A DNA stretch of 64,000 bases from Salticus scenicus (Eukaryota; Arthropoda; Arachnida; Araneae; Salticidae): NCBI GenBank assembly GCA_963930645.1, contig OZ005652.1:357103602-357167601 (forward strand), in the 5' to 3' direction. The translations under genes were made by a program, and so were the position numbers. Positions 47,385-56,964 of this stretch are shown in pieces. Position 1 is the first letter of the stretch, and every line of letters begins with the position of its first letter. A model generated the notes under the pieces. That model saw nothing but the letters and a program-made list of their open reading frames with translations, did not search any database and was not told the origin of the DNA.

Positions 47385-49217
47385 ATGCTGCTGAATCAGG
47401 TGCGGGGCCCAACAAGTTTCCAGAGGCTTAAAACCGTAGACAGTCAAGAGCGAGTAACGTTTAGGGAAGCATGTGAGGCTCGCGGACTATTAGAAAATGA
47501 CAACCAGTGGGACGCAACTATGGCAGAAGCCGTCCTTTGTCGCTCAGCAGCCAAAGTTAGGGACCTGTTTGCGATTTTAGTGAGCACATGCGGACTATCA
47601 AACCCGCTCCAGCTGTGGGATAAATACAAGGACGCTTTATCAGAAGATATTGCATATAGGCTGGATGGCACTCACAATGATCTAATCATTAACGAAGCTT
47701 TAGTATTGATTGAAGATAAAATGATTTCCATATCTGGAAAATGTCTTGCTGATTTCGGCCTACCCACACCTCAGAGAAGAGGGGAATTGTCAAGCGATGT
47801 TGTAAAGGAGCTAAACTACGATATCGCGGTTTTAGAAGCGCAGGTCAATGAAATGGTACCACGATTACTTCCTGAACAGCTTCAAGTCTATGAAACGATT
47901 TTGTGCCGAGTAAATAGTGGAGAGGAGGGATTATTCTTTCTTGATGCACCAGGGGGTACGGGAAAGAAATTTGTGCTGAATCTTCTGCTTGCCCAAATCC
48001 GCAAGGACCGCAATATAGCTCTGGCTGTAGCTTCCTCGGGCATTGCTGCAACTTTGCTTAACGGTGGCCGGACTGCACATTCCATTTTCAAATTGCCGCT
48101 TAATCTTGCAAGCGAAGATACCCCAACATGCAACATCACCAAAAACAGCGGACGGGGAGTCCTTTTGCAACAGTGCAAGTTGATAGTATGGGACGAGTGC
48201 ACAATGTCGCACAAGCATGCAATAGAGGCGTTGAACCGCAGCCTACAGGACATCCGCGGCAACCATACGTTGATGGGCGGCGTTGTCGTTTTGCTCGCAG
48301 GCGACTTTAGACAGACACTACCAGTTATTGAGAAGGGCACACCGGCGGATGAAATAAACGCATGTCTCAAGGCGTCGCCACTCTGGTATAGGATTGAAAA
48401 GCTCCATCTTACATGCAACATGCGCGTCCGACTGTACAACGACCAAGAATCAGGTGTCTTTGCAAATATACTTTTGAAAATTGGTGAGGGTCGTCTAGAA
48501 ACGGACGCAGATGGGAAAATTCAATTTTCCGAAGAATTTTCCCATCCAGTAGCAACAGAAGACGAACTTATCATGCAAGTCTTTACCGATTTGGATGTTA
48601 ATATAAGTAATGATGAATGGTTGTGTGAAAGGGCAGTGCTATCGCCTAAGAACGAGTGGGTCAATAAAATAAACAAAAGAATTTTAGACATCACCGCCGG
48701 CAATTCAAAGTTATACACATCCATAGACACTGTGATGGCTGATGACGATAGTACTGCCTACCCCGTTGAATTTCTCAACTCTCTGGAGTTAACGGGAGTA
48801 CCGTCCCATATGTTGGAGCTTAAAGTTGGCGTTCCAGCTATGCTGATGCGTAACCTTGATGCACCCAGACTGTGCAACGGCACTAGGCTTCGTATCACAG
48901 AGCTGGGTATTAATATTATAAAATGTACCATTATTACAGGAACTGCTAAAGGAGACAGCGTTTTGATTCCCCGCATACCTATTATTCCCAACAACTTGCC
49001 ATTTCATTTCAAGAGATTGCAATTTCCATTAAAATTGGCTTTTACAATGACGATCAACAAATCCCAGGGCCAAACCTTAAAAGTGGCAGGCATTCATTTA
49101 AGAACTCCATGCTTCTCACACGGTCAATTATATGTTGGTTGTTCACGTGTTTCAAGTGCCCAGAACTTGCATGTGTTGACGGAAAATAATAAGTCATTTA
49201 ATGTTGTATACAGATAG
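47385..49217 (+). CDS. Helitron PIF1-type helicase half of the transposase
   Basis: 610 residues, in frame with the Rep half and separated from it only by TGA. Its ATG immediately follows the stop, but the first residues (MLLNQVRGPTSF) match what is usually internal RepHel sequence, so this is probably not a natural start. SF1B helicase motifs in order: Walker A GGTGKKF (190-196), Walker B WDEC (D270, E271), motif III-like LLAGDFRQTLP, FTMTINKSQGQTL (about 552-564) and LYVGCSRVSS (about 582-592). The Walker A residue after lysine, normally Thr or Ser contacting the nucleotide-bound magnesium, is Lys195. That should impair ATP binding, so even a read-through product may be inactive. Length and C-terminus look complete, ending at TAG 49,215-49,217. 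Confidence 0.95.
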   Translation: MLLNQVRGPTSFQRLKTVDSQERVTFREACEARGLLENDNQWDATMAEAVLCRSAAKVRDLFAILVSTCGLSNPLQLWDKYKDALSEDIAYRLDGTHNDLIINEALVLIEDKMISISGKCLADFGLPTPQRRGELSSDVVKELNYDIAVLEAQVNEMVPRLLPEQLQVYETILCRVNSGEEGLFFLDAPGGTGKKFVLNLLLAQIRKDRNIALAVASSGIAATLLNGGRTAHSIFKLPLNLASEDTPTCNITKNSGRGVLLQQCKLIVWDECTMSHKHAIEALNRSLQDIRGNHTLMGGVVVLLAGDFRQTLPVIEKGTPADEINACLKASPLWYRIEKLHLTCNMRVRLYNDQESGVFANILLKIGEGRLETDADGKIQFSEEFSHPVATEDELIMQVFTDLDVNISNDEWLCERAVLSPKNEWVNKINKRILDITAGNSKLYTSIDTVMADDDSTAYPVEFLNSLELTGVPSHMLELKVGVPAMLMRNLDAPRLCNGTRLRITELGINIIKCTIITGTAKGDSVLIPRIPIIPNNLPFHFKRLQFPLKLAFTMTINKSQGQTLKVAGIHLRTPCFSHGQLYVGCSRVSSAQNLHVLTENNKSFNVVYR

Positions 49218-49416
49218 GTATTAAAATAAAAATAAATTGTATATTTTTCCCGTAGATCTTTCAATGAGTTACAAATTTTTTTGAGTATACTTTATCAGAC
49301 TCTATTTTGCACAGCACCACAATGATAATGTTTCATTACATATTATGATCAAACCGTCAGTTCCCACACATACACAGCAAAATTTCTACGTGAACGAAGT
49401 CGCGGGTAACAGCTAG

Positions 49417-49454
<38 letters not shown>

Positions 49455-49619
49455 AGGGGGGTGTATGTACACACACACACGCATGGATTAAGAAACATTG
49501 AGCGACTCCAATCTACTTTCCAAGCATTTACAATTTATGAGAATTTTAAACAAATTTGAATCAGAGAAAAATTCAATGTGTATAAAAATAAATAAATGAA
49601 AAAAAAAAAAAAAAATTGA

Positions 49620-49657
<38 letters not shown>

Positions 49658-49790
49658 TGAGATTTCTTTTAAATGTTTGTATATTTTTGCAATTGATCTT
49701 AATGTGCCCGAAATGTATTTTGCTTCATTGTTTAAAATATATAGCAAAATGTAATTACACATTTTCTATTAACGACCATGCTGTAGAAAA
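49417..49790. repeat. Microsatellites after Helitron C
   Basis: (TA)n at 49,417-49,434, (TG)n at 49,435-49,455, a G run, (CA)n at 49,469-49,481, poly(A) at 49,599-49,615 and (TA)n at 49,624-49,652. Nothing coding. Confidence 0.8.
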
Positions 49791-49794
49791 ATTC

Positions 49795-50095
49795 TGTAAT
49801 AGATGGGTCATTCCATATAAAATCATTGAAGTGTACTGCTTGACTATTTTTTGTTTCTTTTGATACTTGTTTTCCTTATTGGATATAAGAGAAATTTCAT
49901 ATCAACTTTTATTTTTTTCTACTATTCACCTGGGATTTTATGCAGGTCATCAAATGTCGTTCTTTTGGTCAATAATGGGATTATTAGACCTTCATATTTT
50001 GGCACAAATCTCTTTGAATTAAAATTATCAGTACTAATTTCAAATAGTAGTATCAAAGAACATAAGGTATAGGCGTCCCATTCTTTGTTGCACTG
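49795..50095 (+). repeat. Dispersed repeat F, copy 1
   Basis: Shares with the reverse strand of 61,450-61,720 the blocks ACTATT(C/A), GCAGGTCATCAAATGTCGTT (ACAGGTCATCAAAAGTCGTT in copy 2), TGGGATTATTAGACCTT and ATCTCTTTGAATTAAA. The start contains GGGTCATTCCAT. The family is unnamed; frames across it are short and unconvincing. Confidence 0.65.
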
Positions 50096-50189
50096 CTGTA
50101 ACTTAATAATTAAAATAATTGCAATAGTTCAAAGTTCGAAATCAAACATCAAATATTTGACAATTTTGGTAGTGAATAACTCTTCTAGG

Positions 50190-50224
<35 letters not shown>

Positions 50225-50505
50225 ACACAAAATAAAATATAAACATTAATCTCTGGAATCACAATAATGAGAAAATTTATTTGTAATTTTAAGGTATTTT
50301 AACACATTCCAGTTTACAGGTCCCCGAAATGTCAGAAATTGACAAAAATACCAGTTTTAAGACCTTCAAAACAAAAGAGGATAAAATAGTAATAAAAAAA
50401 AATCTTTGCCATTTTATTCACCTATAAAATTATTATGTATTCTCTGTGCATTGTTTTTAAAAGTATTATGTATACTTTGTGCATTGTTTTGTGGTTTTGA
50501 TTTAA
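50096..50505. other. AT-rich DNA with poly(A)
   Basis: Poly(A) at about 50,192-50,220. No gene or repeat boundary recognised. Confidence 0.4.
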
Positions 50506-50934
50506 TATATAGGGGAAAGTTTGACAAAACGGGATACCATTCTTGTTTTTTTTTACTACGAAAAATGTGTTGAAGAAAACCACGCATTATTATTTTTTTT
50601 TTTTTGTAACTACAACATTTATTGAAGCACACAAAAACATAGTTTTAACTAATTTTAATGACTGTGAAATAGTAAAAAAAAAATATAATTACCAAACACA
50701 TACACATCCCGTTTTAGCATACCTGGGTTGGACAAAACGGGATAGGGATTACAATGTTTATTTTTATTATTATTATTTTTTTTTTTTTGTAAAACTAACT
50801 GAAAAGCATAATTAACTGGCAAAAACCTGTATATCAAAATTTCTGCTTGAAATAACAATATCTTCAGCAATCAGAGACTTAAAATAAGAGGTTTTTATGT
50901 TATTTACAAAATAGGAAAGACCTTTTATTTAGGC

Positions 50935-51178
50935 ATATAGCAGAACAAAAGTCGCATATAAAGGTGTCGTCCTCTTCGTCGGCATTAGAACACGCTTTAT
51001 GAGCCCATTCTTGGCATCCAGAACATTCGATCCAACCTTAGAGTCGACGTACAGTGCATTACAAAATATGCAGGTTTCTCATCCCTCTGTTTCATTTTCA
51101 GACGATGACGACATGCATTCTAGGCTGCTTGGTGAAGGTTTATTAAACTTTTCTATGTTTTGACTTTTAACATCAGGA
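50935..51178 (-). pseudogene. Decayed C-terminal zinc-finger extension of the pogo/jerky transposase
   Basis: Beyond the stop at 51,179, frame-shifted sequence reads SSLECMSSSSENETEG, stop, ETCIFCNALY, then after another shift GWIECSGCQEWAHKAC and DDTFICDFCS. The CxxC...CxxC...H..C...CxxC order is a PHD-like zinc finger, found at the C-terminus of several arthropod jerky-like transposases. At least one frameshift before it, one stop (TGA) and one further indel separate it from the main frame, so it is a relic. Confidence 0.7.
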
Positions 51179-52336
51179 TTACGTTTTCCTTTGTATTCTA
51201 GGGCTACTTTTATGTTTGGCTGGACCTGGTAGTTCTTTTTCATCCTCTTTCCCATTTCCTTTTCTTACATACTTCTTTTTTGAAATTTTTAAGATGGATT
51301 TCTTAGCAGCCTTTTCTTCAATTTTCTTAGTTATTTTTTGTAGTTTAATCGTCCTTTCTTTTTCTTCCATTTCTAACTCACTCCTATATGGAGATGATGT
51401 TATTACTACAGTTTTTTTCTTTCTCTTATCAGCCCTTTTTTCTTGGTGAAGCCCTTTTACTTGAAGTACAGGCAGAACAAACTTTGGAGAGATGGAAAAT
51501 GGTAGCTTAGGTCGATAACAGGAGAGTTCGAATCCTTTCTCCCCTGAGGATGTTGCAGGTTGGTCTGGACATAGGCTGTCTCCTGACAATTTTGTTGGTT
51601 GGTCTACTCCTACGATGTTCCTTGAAGAAGTTGAAGGTTGCTCTTGGTCTTTGCTCATATCAGTCTGGTGCCCAACACCTGGAGGTTCTTGCTGCAAGTC
51701 TGATGTAGGGTGGTCTGTGTTGACAGAAGGTACAAAAAAGTGATCTGGGAAGACGTCAGGATTGTAAGGACTTATGCCAGTTTTTCTAAACCCTTTAACG
51801 GCAGTTTCTGCAACATCTGTCCGTAAATAGGCTGCGTTGAACAGTTTTTCAACTTCGTAAATTGTTACGCACCTACCTGGATGGTTTAACAGCCACTTTT
51901 GAACTTCTTGTTCATAATACGTGCTCAGTAGAGCCATGAAACTGACATCCAGGGGCTGAAGGCGATGAGTTGTATCTGGGGAGAAGGTTCGGATGGTTGC
52001 ATTATTTTCTCTTTCCAAATTTACTAGTTCCAAACATTGGGTGTGGCTGTTGTGTCCATCAAGTAGCAGCAGCACTGGCTTCTTATGGGTAGGGTTGAAA
52101 AATTCTACGAATTTTTTTAACCAAACAATGAAGGTCTCCTTTGTGATCCAGCCGGTCTTGTGATACTCCGCAAATGATACTGGGAAAGCATCATCCATGA
52201 ATCGTGGGTTTTCTTTCACTCGTAGAAATACAAACATAGAAGAGACGAATATACGGCATAAAAAAACTGTATCCCATTTTATCCAACTCATAAGTGTCCC
52301 GTTTTGTCCAACTACGACACTTTTCAAAACAAACAT
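51179..52336 (-). CDS. pogo/jerky-type transposase, N-terminally truncated
   Basis: 385 residues. Residues about 35-175 match the C-terminal part of a DDE_1 (jerky/tigger/pogo) transposase: MFVFLRVKENPRF, GWITKETFIVWLKKFVEFF, LLLLDGHNSHT (second catalytic Asp), then SPDTTHRLQPLDVSF (third Asp, 36 residues after the second), then a typical ISPYNPDVFPDHFF end of domain. The remainder is a low-complexity basic tail. The N-terminal helix-turn-helix DNA-binding region and the first catalytic Asp are missing. Residues 1-33 instead translate TIR-like repeats (VGQNGTLMSWIKWDTV). The product cannot be catalytic. An upstream splice pair (52,346-52,423) suggests the original gene had an intron before this exon. 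Confidence 0.85.
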   Translation of the reverse strand: MFVLKSVVVGQNGTLMSWIKWDTVFLCRIFVSSMFVFLRVKENPRFMDDAFPVSFAEYHKTGWITKETFIVWLKKFVEFFNPTHKKPVLLLLDGHNSHTQCLELVNLERENNATIRTFSPDTTHRLQPLDVSFMALLSTYYEQEVQKWLLNHPGRCVTIYEVEKLFNAAYLRTDVAETAVKGFRKTGISPYNPDVFPDHFFVPSVNTDHPTSDLQQEPPGVGHQTDMSKDQEQPSTSSRNIVGVDQPTKLSGDSLCPDQPATSSGEKGFELSCYRPKLPFSISPKFVLPVLQVKGLHQEKRADKRKKKTVVITSSPYRSELEMEEKERTIKLQKITKKIEEKAAKKSILKISKKKYVRKGNGKEDEKELPGPAKHKSSPRIQRKT

Positions 52337-52345
52337 GGCTGATGC

Positions 52346-52423
52346 CTGAATGTGAAAGGAAAATTAGATAGACTACAGATGAGAATGTTCGTTAATAAAA
52401 GCTTAATCAAATGTAACACTCAC
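52346..52423 (-). other. Candidate 78-bp intron upstream of the transposase exon
   Basis: On the minus strand CTG|GTGAGTGTTAC (donor at 52,423) and TTTCCTTTCACATTCAG|GCATC (acceptor ending 52,346) are strong consensus sites, and the ATG at 52,336 follows within 10 bases. No transcript evidence. Confidence 0.35.
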
Positions 52424-52672
52424 CAGAAAAGTATTCCTATATATGTAGGCAGTATAATCTAGAAAACAACGCATGTAAATGTAGAAAGTGCCAAGAAATC
52501 AGAGTAAAAAAGTTCTAAGAGCTACAACTTTCCATTATCTAGTGATCTCGAGGCGAGACGAACTGAGAATGGTCTAATGACGGCCGAGAACAAGTTTCTG
52601 TCGTCGTTCGCTCGATAGCTGTACTAGACAGGCCCATAGGCGACGTATCCCGCTTTATCCAACTCTCCCCTA

Positions 52673-53051
52673 TATATATTATTTATATATTTAATTGCAT
52701 AGTTCTGCTAATTGACGCACACTAACGTAGAAAAATAAAAATTCATTTAAATAATTGCAGATTAATTTTCTTTTCTTAAAATGTGCTTTATAATAATGCA
52801 AAAAAATAAAAAAAATAATAATGGAATTGAATTATATTAAAGTGTTATTATTATTATTTTATTTATTTATTTTTTAAATATTTAAGTATTACTTTTATAT
52901 TTTTTTTTAACTCAACCCCACAAAACAATACATACACAGTATACATAACACTTTAACATATTATAAAATTAGTATTTTTGTTTCACGCGCTTTTGTTTTA
53001 CGGGGTTCTTAAAATGTCATTTTTGCCATTTTTCTGATATTTCGTTGACCT
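52673..53051. other. AT-rich DNA, nothing recognised
   Basis: TTA-rich tract near 52,847-52,871. No supported feature. Confidence 0.4.
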
Positions 53052-53490
53052 CCCAGCAAAACCACAGATGACGGCCAACACAAGGCCAAGTGCTGGTTGC
53101 CAACAGTAGCTGCAGCTGGCCCGTCGGTGGCAAAAGTTACGGTGCCGTAGGGAATATGCTACGCCGGCCGTCAGTAGGCCATATTCAATCGATCCACTGT
53201 TGGCAGCCTGCAGTATGTTAAAAATAAGTTAGTGGGCCAGTGAATGGATCGCTGCTGGCAGCTAGCAGTATGATGAAAATAGGTAATGGGCCACTGTTGG
53301 TAACCGACATTAGGTTGGAAATTGTTAGTGGGCCAGTGTTAGGCTACCTGGTGGCAAACATAATTTTTCTATGTTATTGTTGGCAGCCTGCAGTGGGCCA
53401 GCTGTGGCAAACATAAAAAATTATATTACTGCCGGCAGTCTTCATTGGCTATTTATATTTTCCCATCAATGGGCCAGCAGTGATTTGGTT
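53052..53490. repeat. GC-richer repeat block with GGGCCA and TTGGCAGCCTGCAGT units
   Basis: Begins CCCAGCAAAACCACAG. Inside, the words (T/C)TG(T/C)TGGCAGC(C/T), CAGTATG and GTGGGCCAGTG recur at about 50-80-bp spacing (53,205, 53,260, 53,300, 53,380, 53,430). A complementary block ending GTTTTGCTGGG lies at 61,000-61,270. The unit structure suggests the subterminal repeats of a DNA transposon. Not coding. Confidence 0.55.
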
Positions 53491-54301
53491 ATAGCTAGTA
53501 TATTTGTTTTATTGGTGATACCTTTAATTTTATTAGTGCTTTTTTTTCTTCTATTTCTTTTTTCTGATGAGGCAGCAGCCAGTTTTTTCTATGTATCTAA
53601 TATTTAATTTGATTTTGTACATTCAATTTTAAATACTATTTACAAGCATTTGATTTAAAATCTATACTTATACATACAGGATTTCTAGTACAGCATATAT
53701 AGGAAATATTCAGTTGATCCATTTTCCTTAAATGCAGCTCTATGATAAGTTTAATTATTTTATTTTCAGTGCAAATATTTCTTTACATTACATTTTTGGG
53801 GGGGATGACGGGGTTTATCTTTTCTTTTAACGTGTTCAAATTTCAATATGTTTAACTTTGTTGAGTTATTTGATATAAATAATGGTAACTTTACACGTGA
53901 AAATTACAAAATATTGAAACAAAAATTGTTATATTCAAGTACGTAATGAAGAGAACATTGTAAAAAGCACCATTAACTAAAAAAGAAAAGAAAAAATGTA
54001 GGAGCAATTGTTTCTGGTCAAAATAGCACAAAGACCCTTCATCAGGCGAAACAAAATGGGCAAAAGTGCCGCAAAAATGATTTGATACATTCGTGCTTAT
54101 TGTTAAATTGACGAAAGGATGTGGTATTATTTTAGCCTGAAAAAACTGATACATTTTTTTTTTTCAATTATTACGTTTATTTACAAAATTTTATTTTTAT
54201 TACTATCAGGCTTTGTCCGGTTTGCTGTCCCTACAGTTAAACAAATTAAGAGATTAAAAAAAAAAAAAAAAAAAAAAAAAACATAAAGAAAGAAAAGAAA
54301 A

Positions 54302-54351
<50 letters not shown>

Positions 54352-54360
54352 TACTTTAAA
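53491..54360. repeat. AT-rich DNA with poly(A) and (TA)n
   Basis: Poly(A) at about 54,257-54,281 and (TA)n at about 54,305-54,346. The 87-residue frame on the minus strand (53,891-54,154) shows no motif. Confidence 0.5.
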
Positions 54361-54364
54361 ATTA

Positions 54365-54500
54365 ACAGCTAAAGAAAAGAAGTCCCGATTCTTCGCTGCA
54401 TTTGACAGCGTCTCCTTCAATTGCGCAAGGTTCGACCCGGGTTCCCATTGCCTTCGACCACGCCTTATTCGAGAGGTTCAGTTGATGTGTTTATCAGCAG
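54365..54500 (+). repeat. Possible tRNA-derived SINE remnant
   Basis: A GC-richer block with the B-box-like GGTTCGACCCGGG at 54,430-54,442. No clear A box and no second copy in the window. Confidence 0.3.
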
Positions 54501-56468
54501 ACAAATTGCGCTGCCATTATTCAAAAACTACAGTTTTACTATATCTCAGTATCTATTAAACATTTTAGTTTTGGTACCATGTATCAGGGAATTTAATTAA
54601 ACGAAATAGTTTTCCTAAACTTCTCTCTGTTATGCTAAATTTATATGTAAAATAAATTTATTATATTATAAATTTATAATACGATTAATATAATTAAAGT
54701 ATATAAAAATATTAATATCATATAATTATTCCACATTTATCTATTCATATCTCAAAAATTCTGTTAGCAGTTTTGCGCCAAATATAATATTAAGATATGC
54801 TATTAGCGCTATTTCAATCCTATGAGGCAATTATGTTATTGTAGAGTTTAAATACCACTTCCAAATTTAAAAATTTCATTTTGATTTGTTTATTTTAATA
54901 ATAAATAGTTAGTCATATTTCCAAATGTATGAAAGAGCAATACCTCGCTATATATAACTACTTCACCCGGGCCTACTTTATTCATTTAAAGAATGGTCGT
55001 GGAATCATTTAGACCTGAAACTTTTATTATTATTATTATTAATGTTTTTTACAACTTTATAAATTTACAAAGTTCTTTATTTTTTTCAACATAAGTTCTT
55101 CATTACATTTTTTACTGTCGTAAATATATGTTTTAAAATCAATCTCTCTCTCTATCTTGTTTTAGATAAGTTTATCTTCAATTTATATTAAAATAATAAA
55201 TTATGCTAGAAAGGTTTCAGAGAACATTTAGTAAAATGACGGGAATAATAATGTTGAAGGATGAAGAAAGTAAGTAAACTTTATATATAATTATCAAAAA
55301 CCACACCAGTCGTTTCCACTCAAAATAATTAAGCACGACCCATCATCGGAAAAAGATATGTTGACTACGAGTTCAGCATAATATCATCGACGAAATGTAT
55401 TAGCTTGAAAACAGCATGTCTGCAAAATCTTGGAAGTCGACAACTGAGTTAAAACTTATGTTTGCCATACAGCAAAGATTAGAGATAGAAGTTTATTTGA
55501 AATTCAAAAATTTCAATTTAAAGAAAATATCGTTTTTTCTTCATTTTATTAATATCAAAATTCCTATTTTCATATCTATTTTTTAATGTATAAAAAGTAG
55601 AATAAATGGATGTATAAGAATGTTTCAGGCTACAAAATTTCTTCCCAATTGCGGGATTTCGCAATTAAGAAAATTATTAGAAAATAAAATTTTAATAATT
55701 CCGACAACAGTAAAATAAGTTCAGACAAATCGACTAACTTAAAAAAATAATAATAATAATAATAATAATCTGCAAAAATTTTATCAGTTATTACTACATA
55801 TATTTTATTTTACTCCTCTTTATTATTATTATTATTATTTTAAATAAAGTGGTCAGTAAACATTGATTTATCAATTTACACATCTAATAATTTTCCTGTT
55901 AAAGCAAACTGATACACACGTCGTGAAGGTATAAAAAAGAGAGTTCACATACACAATTAACAAAAGAAAAAAAAAAGGAGCAGTTTTTTGAAACACTCAT
56001 TTTCAATATTTGTAATTGCTTCCACATAATAAGGACTTTTATCAATTTTCCTGTAGCTAGCAAGTATTACATGCTAAAGAGCGAGTAAAAAGGGATTTAT
56101 GTAGCAAATTTGAAGAAAGTTAAAGCCGTTTATGAGATATTTTCTGTCAGTCCCACTGACAGTTTTCAACAAAACTTAGTAAAGTCATCTGTTCACCGTA
56201 CGATAACAATTACTTAGGAAATAATATCTAAAAAGGACTTAATATAGCGAGGTTGAAGTAAATTATAAAGCTGTTTTTAAAAGAAAGCATTCGTGAGTCT
56301 TAAAATTGACGTATCTTTATAGAACGTGTATCGATTTCCCTGAACTAACACATACAAAAAGACAACCAAAACAAAGTTTATATAACTTTGAAGAAATTCG
56401 CCAATTTTTGAGATATAGCCAATTCATAGTCCAGTTTTCAATAAAAGTTGGAAAAATCATCTGTACAC
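54501..56468. other. AT-rich DNA, nothing recognised
   Basis: About 2 kb. TTA/AAT runs near 55,024-55,040, 55,746-55,768 and 55,821-55,841. No gene signal. Confidence 0.5.
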
Positions 56469-56469
56469 T

Positions 56470-56690
56470 ATACCTATCTTAATTCAGAAGTTCGTCGTTC
56501 TTTATTAGTTTTGTAGATATGATAGTCAGAAAATTTCCAGAAACATACTGACATATATACATTACGGACACACAAACACACAGACTACTTGCCAAAAACC
56601 ACTTTTCTGACTCAGGAGTCCTTAAAATATGTAAATTAGGTGAAATATCGATGTCGAAATTTTTGACCGAATACAATGCTTCCATTATTT
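56470..56690 (-). repeat. Dispersed repeat D, fragment
   Basis: The complement contains GCATTGTATTCGGTCAAAAA, TTTCGACATCGATATTTCAC and TGTGTGTTTGTGTGTCCGTA, in the order of the left part of D2. About 220 bp; no end signature. Confidence 0.5.
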
Positions 56691-56964
56691 ACAGTATTTG
56701 GATTATGGAAATTTATAATAATAATAATAACTAGCAGGCTACTATGTTTAAATGAATTTTCAAAATAATTGGACCAGTATTTATTTTTTACATCACATTA
56801 TTAAAAAAAGAGAGACTGAGAGAAAGAAAAACTAAAAATATTTTATTGAAATTGCTCTAAACCTCGCTTCGGGTACTCGCTGCCTACGACACCTCTTTTT
56901 CCATCCGCACAGTAGTGCAGATACTTCTCTACACAAATCCTGGCATAATTTCTGATAGAAATCG

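Larger units (their letters stand above)
42584..49416 (+). mobile_element. Helitron C, near-complete autonomous element, 6.8 kb
   Basis: The 5' terminus TCTATACTAATATATAAATG is preceded by A (42,583). The 3' terminus ends GCGGGTAACAGCTAG (CTAG at 49,413-49,416), followed by T (49,417). This is the A/T insertion signature of Helitrons, with the canonical TC start and CTRR end. Bases 49,390-49,406 keep traces of the usual subterminal hairpin (GTGAACGAAGTCGC). A 2-kb 5' noncoding part contains a long inverted repeat, followed by a 1,528-codon Rep/helicase frame broken by one TGA. A short 3' part follows. Confidence 0.92.
50511..52670 (-). mobile_element. pogo/jerky-type DNA transposon, internally deleted, 2.16 kb
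   Basis: TIRs: left AGGGGAAAGTTTGACAAAAC, complement of right AGGGGAGAGTTGGATAAAGC, both followed by GGGATAC. TA repeats border each end, consistent with a TA target. It contains a minus-strand gene with the C-terminal half of a DDE_1 transposase. The TTGGACAAAACGGGATA motif of the TIR recurs internally at 50,731-50,746 and, reversed, at 52,265-52,316 as two tandem units. Confidence 0.85.

Noticed and set aside
47888..48439. 183-residue minus-strand frame and other frames opposite the helicase
   Set aside because: Shadows of the conserved Helitron helicase frame; the plus strand has all the motifs.
54430..54442. tRNA gene suggested by GGTTCGACCCGGG
   Set aside because: No cloverleaf stems or anticodon arm can be built around it; at most a SINE remnant.
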